This document shows, piece by piece, positions 9,797 to 18,487 of a stretch of 64,000 bases of DNA. Each line of letters starts with the position of its first letter. Position 1 is the first letter of the stretch. The DNA comes from Hymenobacter sp. BT18. Lineage in GTDB: Bacteria; Bacteroidota; Bacteroidia; Cytophagales; Hymenobacteraceae. The translations under genes and the position numbers were made by a program. Where the stretch lies: contig NZ_CP050954.1 in NCBI RefSeq assembly GCF_012273015.1, positions 3,202,001 through 3,266,000 of the forward strand, in the 5' to 3' direction. The notes beneath the pieces were generated by a model, which saw only the letters and a program-made list of their open reading frames with translations, did no database searches and had not been told where the DNA came from.

Positions 9797-9852
9797 CTCA
9801 AGCAACAAAAAGCAGCTTCTGATACTTCAGAAGCTGCTTTTTGTTGCTTGAG
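9797..9852. terminator. Bidirectional terminator, 26-bp perfect stem, between sigma operon and nuo operon
   Basis: A 26-base arm is followed by a four-base loop (TACT) and its exact reverse complement. The core AAAAAGCAGCTTCTGA / TCAGAAGCTGCTTTTT gives an A-tract, GC stem and T-tract in both directions. It lies nine bases from the nuoJ stop, ending the minus-strand nuo transcript, and can also stop plus-strand read-through. Confidence 0.85.
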
Positions 9853-9861
9853 GGCTGTTGA

Positions 9862-10374
9862 TTAGAAATTCCGCTCGCCTGCTTCGCGCTTGCCCAGCAT
9901 CACGGCGCCTACCATAGCTACCAGGAACAGCACCGAAGCCAGCTCGAAGGGCAGCAAAAAGTCGGTGTAGAGTTTCATGCCCAGTTGGGCTACCATGCCA
10001 ATTTGGGAGTTGAAAGCGGTGCCAGCGGCTACGCCGGTAGGTTGTACGTCTTTCAGGGCGGCCACCAGAATGAGCAGGAGGGACCCACCAGCTACAGCGG
10101 CGGCAACCTTGGCCAGCGCGGGCTTGTGCGGCTCGGTATCCACGTTCAGGTTCAGGAACATAATCACGAACAGGAACAGCACCATGATGGCGCCAGCGTA
10201 GACGATGATGTTCACCGCGGCCAGAAACTGCGCGTTCAGCAGCAGATAGTGCCCCGACAAGGAGAAGAACGTCAGAATCAGGAACAGCACGCTGTGCACC
10301 GGATTCTTGGCGAATACCACACCCAGCGCGCTCAGCAGCGCCACAAACGATAGAAAAAGGAAGAGTGGAGACAT
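9862..10374 (-). CDS. nuoJ: NADH-quinone oxidoreductase subunit J
   Basis: A 170-residue inner-membrane protein with five hydrophobic segments, a normal length for NuoJ. The conserved third helix reads NIIVYAGAIMVLFLFVIMFLN. NuoJ belongs to the membrane arm of complex I and helps couple quinone reduction to proton pumping. It is the last gene of the operon here, 18 bases after nuoI and just before a strong terminator, so nuoK, L, M and N must be elsewhere if the complex is complete. Confidence 0.95.
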   Translation of the reverse strand: MSPLFLFLSFVALLSALGVVFAKNPVHSVLFLILTFFSLSGHYLLLNAQFLAAVNIIVYAGAIMVLFLFVIMFLNLNVDTEPHKPALAKVAAAVAGGSLLLILVAALKDVQPTGVAAGTAFNSQIGMVAQLGMKLYTDFLLPFELASVLFLVAMVGAVMLGKREAGERNF

Positions 10375-10392
10375 GGAGGAGAAGAGGATAGG

Positions 10393-10962
10393 TTACGCCG
10401 ACTGCAATTTGCTGCGCAGCGTGTCAGCTTGCTCGGGCGTGAGCTGAATGCCGCGAATGGACCGCTCGTCCGGCGACACGGGCTCCACCAGGCGGTCTTT
10501 CCCGTAAATGAACTCGTCGCGCTCAAAGCGCGGTGGGGCCATCTTGTCGGGCTGCAGGTACACGGCGGCTTTGGGGCAGGCTTCCTCGCAGAGGCCGCAG
10601 AAAATGCACCGCAGCATGTTGATTTCGTAGCTGATGGCGTATTTCTCCTCGCGGTAGAGGCCTTCCTCACCTTTCTTCCGCTCGCCGGCGACCATGGTAA
10701 TGGCTTCGGCAGGGCAAGCCACGGCACACAGGCCGCAGGCCGTGCACCGCTCCCGGCCCTGCTCGTCGCGCTTGAGCACGTGCAGGCCCCGGAACACGTT
10801 GGAGAAGGGCCGTACTTCCTCGGGGTAGCGCACGGTAGCCTTCTTCATGAAAAAGTGGCGCATCGTGATGCTTAGCCCCTGAAAGATGGCCGGCAGATAA
10901 GCCCGCTCGGCCAGCGTCATCGGCTTCTTTTCTAGCTTCTTGGCTCGGTTGGTGAGTTGCAT
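10393..10962 (-). CDS. nuoI: NADH-quinone oxidoreductase subunit I (8Fe ferredoxin type)
   Basis: A 189-residue protein with two classic cluster motifs, CTACGLCAVACP and CIFCGLCEEACP, binding the two [4Fe-4S] clusters that relay electrons from the peripheral arm toward NuoB and quinone. The N-terminal part, with AYLPAIFQGLSITMRHFF, is the amphipathic region that seats the subunit on the membrane arm. It lies between nuoH and nuoJ in the usual order. Confidence 0.96.
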   Translation of the reverse strand: MQLTNRAKKLEKKPMTLAERAYLPAIFQGLSITMRHFFMKKATVRYPEEVRPFSNVFRGLHVLKRDEQGRERCTACGLCAVACPAEAITMVAGERKKGEEGLYREEKYAISYEINMLRCIFCGLCEEACPKAAVYLQPDKMAPPRFERDEFIYGKDRLVEPVSPDERSIRGIQLTPEQADTLRSKLQSA

Positions 10963-11026
10963 ACTATGGTTCCTTTCGCCCTTCGGCCCGTAGTGAGCCG
11001 GAAGGCAAAGTAAGTGAAGAGGTTAC

Positions 11027-12106
11027 TTAAATCACCCCGAACAGGATGAGGCCGCCGGTGAGCAGGATGTTGAACACGGCCAACGGGATGAGAATCGTCC
11101 AGCCCAGGCGCATCAGCTGGTCGTAGCGGAAGCGCGGCAAAGTCCAGCGGATCCACATGAAGAAGAAGATGAAGGCGAAGATCTTCAGGAAAAGCCCTAC
11201 GGTACCCAGCAGCGTAATCAGGTTCTGGGCCGAGGCCAGCTCCCAGCCCTGGCTGCTCACAAACCAGTCGCGCAGCTCGTACTGGAAGGGAAAGTTGAAG
11301 CCGCCGAAGTACAGCACGCTCATCACGGCCGACACTACGAAGATGTTCACGTACTCTGAGAACAGGTACAAGCCCAGCTTCATCGACGAATACTCGGTGT
11401 GGTAGCCACCTACCAGCTCGGTTTCGCACTCGGGCAGGTCGAAGGGCGTGCGGTTGGTTTCGGCGAAGGCGCACACCAGGAAGATGATAAAGCCCAGCGG
11501 CTGTTTCACGATGTTCCAGAAATGCCATTCCCCGGCCACCGACTGCTGCAGCGTAATGTCGCGCAGGCTCAGGGTACCCGAAATCATCAGCACGGCAATC
11601 AGGGCCATACCCATGGCCAGCTCGTAGCTGATGTTTTGCGAAGCGGCCCGGATGGCGCCCAGCAGGGAGAACTTGTTGTTGGAAGCCCAGCCGCCAATCA
11701 TCACGCCATACACGCCCAGCGATACTACGCCGAACACCCACAGCATACCGATGTTCACCTCAATGCCTTGCAGGAAGAAAGCATTGTTGCCGAAGCTCAT
11801 GTTGTTGCCAAACGGAATTACGGCCGACGACATCAGGGCCGTAATCATGGCCAGGCAGGGACCAAACACGAACAGGGCTTTGTTGGCGCCGCCGGGAAAG
11901 AATTCCTCTTTCGTGAACATCTTCACGGCATCGGCCAGGGGCTGCAACAGGCCGTAGGGTCCGGCCCGGTCGGGGCCCACCCGGTCCTGCAGAAACGCCG
12001 CAATCACGCGCTCAGCATAGGTGCAATAGGTTGCAATGAGCAGCGAAAGCGCGAAAACAACGAAGATGACAATGGATTGCCAGCCTAGTGCGGGTAGTTC
12101 AATCAT
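11027..12106 (-). CDS. nuoH: NADH-quinone oxidoreductase subunit H
   Basis: A 359-residue polytopic membrane protein with about eight to nine hydrophobic segments. Signature loops are visible: YAERVIAAFLQDRVGPDRAG near the N terminus and AFAETNRTPFDLPECETELV in the middle, both lining the quinone chamber. NuoH bridges the peripheral and membrane arms. A word-iterated hairpin lies between it and nuoG upstream. Confidence 0.96.
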   Translation of the reverse strand: MIELPALGWQSIVIFVVFALSLLIATYCTYAERVIAAFLQDRVGPDRAGPYGLLQPLADAVKMFTKEEFFPGGANKALFVFGPCLAMITALMSSAVIPFGNNMSFGNNAFFLQGIEVNIGMLWVFGVVSLGVYGVMIGGWASNNKFSLLGAIRAASQNISYELAMGMALIAVLMISGTLSLRDITLQQSVAGEWHFWNIVKQPLGFIIFLVCAFAETNRTPFDLPECETELVGGYHTEYSSMKLGLYLFSEYVNIFVVSAVMSVLYFGGFNFPFQYELRDWFVSSQGWELASAQNLITLLGTVGLFLKIFAFIFFFMWIRWTLPRFRYDQLMRLGWTILIPLAVFNILLTGGLILFGVI

Positions 12107-12114
12107 GTTTTTGA

Positions 12115-12202
12115 GCTGTTGGCTAATAGCTGTTAGCCATTAGCTTTATGTTCGGGGAAGTAGCAAAGAAAGCTAACAGCCATCAGCCATCAGCTAACAG
12201 CC
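12115..12202. repeat. Operon-internal hairpin built of iterated GCTAACAGC-type words
   Basis: The left arm (12115-12146) repeats words such as GCTAATAGCTGTTAGCC; the right arm (12170-12202) carries the complementary words AGCTAACAGCCATCAGCC. The arms pair over most of about 30 bases around a central segment of about 23. It fills the gap between nuoG and nuoH. Confidence 0.75.
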
Positions 12203-12207
12203 GAAAA

Positions 12208-13209
12208 TCAGTTGCCTAATTTCAGCGGAGGATTTTTTTCCAGGTCGCGCTGGGTGCTTTCGGGCAAGTCGGCTATTACCGATTGATTGAGCACGGGCAA
12301 CTCGTAGTGGTTGGCCGAAATAACGGAAGAGCGGTCAATATGCGCCGGGCCTTCAATAGTCCAGTCCGAGGTTTCCTTTTTCTCGAAGCGACACTCGTTG
12401 CAGATCCACTCTTTCACCTCGCCGTACTGGTCCTTGCGGGCCGTGGTGCGCAGCACGTCTTTACCTTTGTACCACAGCACCACGTTGCCGGAGCACTTGG
12501 GGCAGTCGCGGTGGGCATTTACGGGCTTGGTGAACCATACCCGCTGTTTGAAGCGGAAGGTCTTGTCCGTTAGCGCACCTACCGGGCACACGTCAATGAC
12601 GTTGCCGGAGAAGTCGTTGTCGATGATGTTCTCGATGTAGGTGCCGATTTCGGCAGCATCCCCGCGACCCAGCACACCATGCACCCGGTTGTCGGTAATC
12701 TGGTTGGCCGTGTACACGCAGCGGTAGCACAGGATGCAGCGCGTCATGTGCAGCTGAATCAGCGGGCCGATGTCAATTTTCTCGAAGGTGCGGCGCTCTT
12801 CCTGGTAACGGGTGGTGCTCACGCCGTGCTCGAAGGCAAAGTTCTGCAGATCACACTCCCCGGCCTGGTCGCACACGGGGCAGTCCAGCGGGTGGTTGAT
12901 GAGCAGCATCTCCACAATGCCCTTGCGCACGTTCAGTACCTGCTCCGAGGTGGTGTTTTCCACTACCATCCCGTCCTGCACCGGCGTCACGCACGAGGCC
13001 ACCAGCTTGGGCATGGGACGTGGGTCTTTGGCCGAGCCGGCCGCCACGCGTACCAGGCAGGCGCGACACTTGCCACCCGAGCCTTTCAGCGGGGTGTAGT
13101 AGCACATGGCCGGGGGCACGATGCTGCCGCCAATCTGGCGGGCTGCATTCAGGATAGTAGTTCCATCTGGTACCTCTACCTCAACGCCATCAAAGGTTAT
13201 TTTAGCCAT
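12208..13209 (-). CDS. nuoG: NADH-quinone oxidoreductase subunit G, short form
   Basis: 333 residues beginning at MAKITFDG (ATG at 13209); an upstream in-frame extension runs through a palindromic repeat and is not coding. The N-terminal half has a [2Fe-2S] ferredoxin domain (CYYTPLKGSGGKCRACLV), the HPLDCPVCDQAGECDLQ motif for a His/Cys-ligated [4Fe-4S] cluster, then CILCYRCVY and CPVGALT for another. A final zinc-finger-like CPKC...CNEC pair marks the start of what would be the molybdopterin-like domain. The large C-terminal domain of the roughly 700-900-residue proteobacterial NuoG is absent. Short NuoG proteins are usual in Bacteroidota, so this is probably not a truncation mutation. Confidence 0.93.
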   Translation of the reverse strand: MAKITFDGVEVEVPDGTTILNAARQIGGSIVPPAMCYYTPLKGSGGKCRACLVRVAAGSAKDPRPMPKLVASCVTPVQDGMVVENTTSEQVLNVRKGIVEMLLINHPLDCPVCDQAGECDLQNFAFEHGVSTTRYQEERRTFEKIDIGPLIQLHMTRCILCYRCVYTANQITDNRVHGVLGRGDAAEIGTYIENIIDNDFSGNVIDVCPVGALTDKTFRFKQRVWFTKPVNAHRDCPKCSGNVVLWYKGKDVLRTTARKDQYGEVKEWICNECRFEKKETSDWTIEGPAHIDRSSVISANHYELPVLNQSVIADLPESTQRDLEKNPPLKLGN

Positions 13210-13224
13210 TATCGAAAATCGTCT

Positions 13225-13319
13225 GTCATGCAGAGCGGAGCGAAGCATCTCGCGTGCTGACGTTGTGGTACTATTGATTACTACACGAGCGAGATGCTTC
13301 GGCTGCGCCTCTGCATGAC
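13225..13319. repeat. REP-like palindrome, copy 1 (between nuoF and nuoG)
   Basis: Starts GTCATGCAGAGCGGAGCGA and ends with the complementary TCTGCATGAC, with GAAGCATCTCGC / GCGAGATGCTTC inside the arms and a loop of about 35 bases. It belongs to the family at 26225, 27878 and 56091, though its outer words (TGCAGAG rather than TGCTGAG) are slightly diverged. Confidence 0.8.
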
Positions 13320-13328
13320 GTTCTGTTA

Positions 13329-14669
<1,341 letters not shown>

Positions 14670-14689
14670 AGGTTCAGAGCTGAAAGACG

Positions 14690-15259
14690 TTAGTTGTTGG
14701 CCACTGCGTTGGGGAGGCCGGTTTCTTCCCAGGGCAGGGCGGGGCGGTGCACCTGGTTGCGCAGCTCCGTGAGCATGGCGTCCACGGCTTCCGGGGTATC
14801 GAGTTGCTCGTAGTACTTCTCGCGTACCTGTACAATGGGGGCGAAGCCGCAGGCGGCCAGGCACTCCACTTCCTTCAGGGTGAACAGACCATCTTCGGAG
14901 GCCGGGCCGCCCACTTTGGCACCCGTGATGCGCTCCAGGTGAGCCGTCAGCTCGTCGGAGCCGCGCAGCATGCAGGGGCCCGTGCGGCAGATTTCCAGCA
15001 CGTGCTTGCCTACCGGCTTGAGGTTGAACATGGTGTAGAAGGACGATACCTCGTACACCTCAATGGGTTTCACACCCAGCACTTCGGCCACCAGATCCTG
15101 CACCTCGGGGCTAACCCAACCACCAAACTCGGCCTGGGCAATGTGCAGCACCGGCAGCATGGCCGATTTGCGGCGCTCCTCCGGGTATTGCTTGCAGATG
15201 CGCGCAATTTCGGCCTTGGCGGCTTCGGAGAATTGCGGCTTGGTAGCAGTTGATTCCAT
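14690..15259 (-). CDS. nuoE: NADH-quinone oxidoreductase subunit E
   Basis: 189 residues from the ATG at 15259 (MESTATKPQF); a frame 15 codons longer would overlap nuoD. It is a thioredoxin-fold ferredoxin with the four [2Fe-2S] ligands in CRTGPCMLRG and CLAACGFAP (N1a cluster). It forms the NADH dehydrogenase module with NuoF. An extra C-terminal tail (VHRPALPWEETGLPNAVANN) follows the conserved domain. Confidence 0.95.
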   Translation of the reverse strand: MESTATKPQFSEAAKAEIARICKQYPEERRKSAMLPVLHIAQAEFGGWVSPEVQDLVAEVLGVKPIEVYEVSSFYTMFNLKPVGKHVLEICRTGPCMLRGSDELTAHLERITGAKVGGPASEDGLFTLKEVECLAACGFAPIVQVREKYYEQLDTPEAVDAMLTELRNQVHRPALPWEETGLPNAVANN

Positions 15260-15281
15260 ATCAGTTGTGTTCAGCAAAAAA

Positions 15282-16550
15282 CTACGCGTCGAGCTCCCCG
15301 GCAATTACGTTCATCGACGACAGGGTCACGATGGCGTCGGAGAGGGTCTGGCCCACTACCATTTCGGTGTAGGCCTGGTAGTAGATAAAGCAGGGGCGGC
15401 GGAAGTGCAGGCGGTAAGGCGTGCGGCCTCCATCGGAAACCAGGTAGAAGCCTAACTCGCCGTTGCCGCCTTCTACCGAGTGGTAGACTTCACCAACCGG
15501 AGCCTCAATCTCGCCCATCACAATCTTGAAGTGATAGATGAGGGCCTCCATGTTCTTGTACACGGCCTGCTTGGGGGGCAGGTAGTAGTGCGGGGCATCG
15601 GCGTGGTAGGGGCCCTGGGGCAGGTTTTCCAGCGCCTGGTTGATGATGCGCAGGCTCTGCCAGATTTCCTCGTTGCGCACCATGAACCGGTCGTAGGTGT
15701 CGCCCTTGGTGCCTACCGGAATTTCAAACTCAAAATCCTGGTAGCTGGAGTAGGGGTTCATCACCCGCACGTCGTAGTCGACGCCGGCGGCGCGCAGGTT
15801 GGGGCCGGTGAAACCGTAGTTGAGGGCGCGTTCGGCCGAAATGCCGCCTACGTCCACCACGCGGTCCATGAAGATGCGGTTGCGGTTGAACATCTTCTCA
15901 AACTCGGCCATCACGGCCGGGAAGGTCTTCAGCCAGGCGCGCAGCTTGGCAATGGCCACGTCGGAGAAGTCGCGCTCCATGCCGCCCACGCGGCCCATGT
16001 TGGTGGTGAGGCGGGCGCCGCTTACTTCCTCGTAGATTTCGTACACCTTCTCCCGCTCATCCATGAGGTAAAGGAAGCCGGTGAAGGCGCCGGTATCCAC
16101 GCCCAGAATGCCATTGCAGATCAGGTGGTCGGTGATGCGGGCCAGCTCCATCAGGATAACCCGGATATACTGAGCGCGCTTAGGAACTTCCACGCCCAGC
16201 AGCTTCTCTACCGTCATGTGCCAGCCCATGTTGTTGATGGGTGACGAACAGTAGTTCATGCGGTCCGTCAGGGGCGTAATCTGGTAGAAGGGTCGGCGTT
16301 CGGCAATCTTTTCGAAAGCGCGGTGGATGTAGCCAATGGTCGGCACGCCCGACACAATCCGCTCCCCGTCCATCTGCAGAATGTTCTGGAAGATGCCGTG
16401 GGTAGCGGGGTGCGTGGGACCCAGGTTCAGCGTCGTCAACTCCTGGTTGAAGTCGTTCACGGTCGGCGCCAGCGGGTTAATCCGGGGCTGCTGCTCGCGC
16501 GCTTCTTCGATAATCTTGTGCGTGCCTTCCAGCGTGTCGTTTACTGCCAT
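15282..16550 (-). CDS. nuoD: NADH-quinone oxidoreductase subunit D
   Basis: A 422-residue 49-kDa-type subunit. Diagnostic motifs include LNLGPTHPATHGIFQNILQ near the N terminus, GYIHRAFEKIAERRPFYQ, and a C terminus ending LSSMNVIAGELDA, close to the usual FGEVDR ending. NuoD forms the quinone-reduction site with NuoB. It is separate from NuoC, unlike the fused NuoCD of enterobacteria. A hairpin of iterated GAGCTTAGAA-type words lies between it and nuoC. Confidence 0.96.
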   Translation of the reverse strand: MAVNDTLEGTHKIIEEAREQQPRINPLAPTVNDFNQELTTLNLGPTHPATHGIFQNILQMDGERIVSGVPTIGYIHRAFEKIAERRPFYQITPLTDRMNYCSSPINNMGWHMTVEKLLGVEVPKRAQYIRVILMELARITDHLICNGILGVDTGAFTGFLYLMDEREKVYEIYEEVSGARLTTNMGRVGGMERDFSDVAIAKLRAWLKTFPAVMAEFEKMFNRNRIFMDRVVDVGGISAERALNYGFTGPNLRAAGVDYDVRVMNPYSSYQDFEFEIPVGTKGDTYDRFMVRNEEIWQSLRIINQALENLPQGPYHADAPHYYLPPKQAVYKNMEALIYHFKIVMGEIEAPVGEVYHSVEGGNGELGFYLVSDGGRTPYRLHFRRPCFIYYQAYTEMVVGQTLSDAIVTLSSMNVIAGELDA

Positions 16551-16557
16551 TTTTTCA

Positions 16558-16653
16558 GAGCTTAGAGCCTAGAACTTAGAGCTTAGAAGTTGGAGAAAGA
16601 GGTCTGAAAACAAGAACAGTCTACGTTCTAAGCTCTCATTTCTAAGTTCTAAG
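16558..16653. repeat. Operon-internal hairpin built of iterated AGAGCTTAGAA-type words
   Basis: The left arm (16558-16588) reads GAGCTTAGAGCCTAGAACTT and continues with more of the same; the right arm (16626-16653) has the complementary TTCTAAGCTCTCATTTCTAA words. It occupies almost the whole nuoC-nuoD gap. The same word recurs around 27069-27163 and at 29845-29880. Confidence 0.8.
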
Positions 16654-16655
16654 AA

Positions 16656-17222
16656 TTATCGTCCAAAGAACAGGTCGGTTTTGTCTTCACGGGTACCATC
16701 TTCCAAAGCATATTCCTTGCGCATGGGATGGTAGTCCATGTCCTCCACATTGAGGATGCGCATCAGGTTGGGATGGCCGGGGAAGATGATGCCAAAGAAG
16801 TCGAAGGCCTCGCGCTCCATCCAGTTAGCCGTTGCGTAAAGGTCCGTCAGCGTAGGTGCTACCGGATCAGTAATCGGGAAGAAGATTTTCAGGCGCAGGC
16901 GTACGTTGTGTACCAGGCTGTGCAGGTGGTACACCATGCCCAATTCCTGCCCTTCCTTTTCCGGAAAGTGCATGCCGCACATAGTCGTCAGGAAGTTGAG
17001 CTGAAGCTCCTGATCCTGTTGCAGGCCCGCAATGATGTCGTGGATCCGCTCCCGGGTAGTGGTAGCCGTTAGCAGGCCATAGGGCTCCTCCACGTCGGTG
17101 AAGGCGTCGGCTCCAAACAGGCGATGCAGCAAGGCCAGTAGCTGGGCGTTTTTCTGCGCAGCGGGGTCCTGGGCTGCCGCGGCTTCCTGAGCCACCGGGG
17201 ATTCTTCTTTCTGGTCAGCCAT
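16656..17222 (-). CDS. nuoC: NADH-quinone oxidoreductase subunit C
   Basis: 188 residues with the 30-kDa-subunit signature EREAFDFFGIIFPGHPNLMR followed by the NVEDMDYHPMRKEY block. The first 35 or so residues are Ala/Gln/Pro-rich and look like an unconserved extension. NuoC packs against NuoD in the connecting part of the peripheral arm. It is separate from NuoD and flanked on both sides by word-iterated hairpins. Confidence 0.95.
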   Translation of the reverse strand: MADQKEESPVAQEAAAAQDPAAQKNAQLLALLHRLFGADAFTDVEEPYGLLTATTTRERIHDIIAGLQQDQELQLNFLTTMCGMHFPEKEGQELGMVYHLHSLVHNVRLRLKIFFPITDPVAPTLTDLYATANWMEREAFDFFGIIFPGHPNLMRILNVEDMDYHPMRKEYALEDGTREDKTDLFFGR

Positions 17223-17226
17223 TTCT

Positions 17227-17300
17227 GAGTATGGAGTATCTGGTATTGAGTATTGAGCTGCCGACAGTAAAAAGTCTAGCTACTCAATACCCAATACTCG
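17227..17300. repeat. Operon-internal hairpin built of iterated GAGTATTG-type words
   Basis: The left arm (17227-17259) reads GAGTATGGAGTATCTGGTAT and then more GAGTATTGAG; the right arm (17278-17300) has CTACTCAATACCCAATACTC. It fills the gap between nuoB and nuoC. The design matches the other operon-internal hairpins but the word is different. Confidence 0.78.
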
Positions 17301-17304
17301 TTAC

Positions 17305-17859
17305 CTATTTAATGTTATACGACGCCAGCAAGGCCTGATACTCGGGCGAGTTGCGGCGGCGGAACGACTCGTTTTTAGCCAGGTCCTGCACCCGCATCAG
17401 GCCGTCGAGCACCTGCTCGGGGCGGGGTGGGCAGCCCGGTACGTATACATCCACCGGGATAATCCGGTCAATGCCCTGCAGCACCGAATAGGTGTCGAAG
17501 ATGCCGCCCGAGCAGGCACAGGCACCCATAGCCAGCACCCAGCGGGGCTCAGCCATTTGCTCGTACACCTGCTTCACCACCGGAGCCATTTTCTTGGCAA
17601 TGGTGCCCATCACCATCAGCAGGTCGGCCTGCCGAGGCGAGAAGGAAGGGCGCTCCGAGCCGAAGCGGGAAATATCGTAGCGGGAGCCCATGGTAGCCAT
17701 AAACTCGATGCCGCAGCAGGAAGTAGCGAAAGGAAGTGGCCAGAGCGAGTTGGCACGGGCTATGCCCACTACTTTTTCCAGCGAGGTGGCGAAGAAGCCA
17801 GCGCCTTCGATGCCCTCGGGGGCTTCCACTGTTTTGATTTCAGGAACTCTATTTTCCAT
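17305..17859 (-). CDS. nuoB: NADH-quinone oxidoreductase subunit B
   Basis: A 184-residue protein carrying the N2 [4Fe-4S] cluster, the last carrier before quinone. The ligands are visible as the adjacent pair in [10 protein letters not shown], the Cys in [10 protein letters not shown] and the Cys in VPGCPPRPE. Also conserved are [20 protein letters not shown] and VMGTIAKKM. The start at 17859 gives the usual short N-terminal tail. Confidence 0.96.
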   Translation of the reverse strand: MENRVPEIKTVEAPEGIEGAGFFATSLEKVVGIARANSLWPLPFATSCCGIEFMATMGSRYDISRFGSERPSFSPRQADLLMVMGTIAKKMAPVVKQVYEQMAEPRWVLAMGACACSGGIFDTYSVLQGIDRIIPVDVYVPGCPPRPEQVLDGLMRVQDLAKNESFRRRNSPEYQALLASYNIK

Positions 17860-17929
17860 GAGAGAAAGTCAGGTTAGCAAGCGGATTACTCCACGTTAGC
17901 CAACATTAGCCAGGGGGCAAAAGTTTGAC

Positions 17930-18322
17930 TTAACGGCTTTCATTCCAGCGTAGAACGCCCTTTTTAATAACGTAGGCGAAGCCGGCCATCAGCAGGGCCA
18001 GAAAGACAATCATTTGTACAAACCCCGTGGTGCCTAGCTGGCGGAAGTTCACGGCCCAGGGATACATGAAGATGACTTCCACGTCGAAGAGCACAAACAG
18101 AATGGCCGTGAGGAAGTACTTCACCGAAATCGGGGTGCGGGCGTTGCCCACCGATTCGATACCGCATTCGAAGGCTTCGTCCTTCACCACGCTCTTGCGG
18201 CGCGGGCCCAGCAAGTGGGACGTAACCATGGCAAAGGCCACGAAGGCCACGGCCAGCACGAACTGCACCACGATGGGCAGAAAATCCTGGGGCTGGTATT
18301 GGGTCGGAACGGCGAGGAGCAT
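17930..18322 (-). CDS. nuoA: NADH-quinone oxidoreductase subunit A
   Basis: A small three-helix membrane-arm subunit (130 residues from the ATG at 18322). NuoA signatures are KDEAFECGIESVGNARTP and FLTAILFVLFDVEVIFMYPW. An ATG at 18358 would add 12 residues (MPFLRGVYLLPS); it sits only six bases after an exact -7 box, so it would need a leaderless mRNA. Both starts are possible and I prefer 18322. This is the first gene of the nuo operon. Confidence 0.92.
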   Translation of the reverse strand: MLLAVPTQYQPQDFLPIVVQFVLAVAFVAFAMVTSHLLGPRRKSVVKDEAFECGIESVGNARTPISVKYFLTAILFVLFDVEVIFMYPWAVNFRQLGTTGFVQMIVFLALLMAGFAYVIKKGVLRWNESR

Positions 18323-18364
18323 AGACGGCAACAAATAAACGCCGCGTAGAAACGGCATGGGAGG

Positions 18365-18395
18365 CAAAGGTAGGATCTAGCCGGTTGGGAACAAA
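18365..18395 (-). promoter_or_regulatory. Bacteroidota-type promoter of the nuo operon
   Basis: Read on the minus strand, an exact -7 box TACCTTTG (18365-18372) lies 19 bases downstream of a TTTG -33 element (18392-18395), fitting the primary sigma consensus of Bacteroidota. Transcription would start about 5-8 bases further on, at or near the ATG at 18358. Confidence 0.65.
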
Positions 18396-18433
18396 GGTGA
18401 AATAGGGGGCAGGGGAAAGGCCCAGATAATACC

Positions 18434-18463
18434 ACAGCCGCCCCAGAATTCTGAAGCGGCTGT
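18434..18463 (-). terminator. Hairpin downstream of pruA
   Basis: ACAGCCGC and GCGGCTGT pair around a 14-base loop that itself contains the palindrome CAGAATTCTG. It lies 25 bases after the pruA stop. There is no strong T-run, so termination is only probable. Confidence 0.5.
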
Positions 18464-18487
18464 ACTATAAACGGCAGAAAGTATTTG

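Noticed and set aside
14670..14864. 65-residue N-terminal extension of NuoF
   Set aside because: It overlaps nuoE in another frame and is Arg/Pro-rich; the family start is MGRKLL at 14669.
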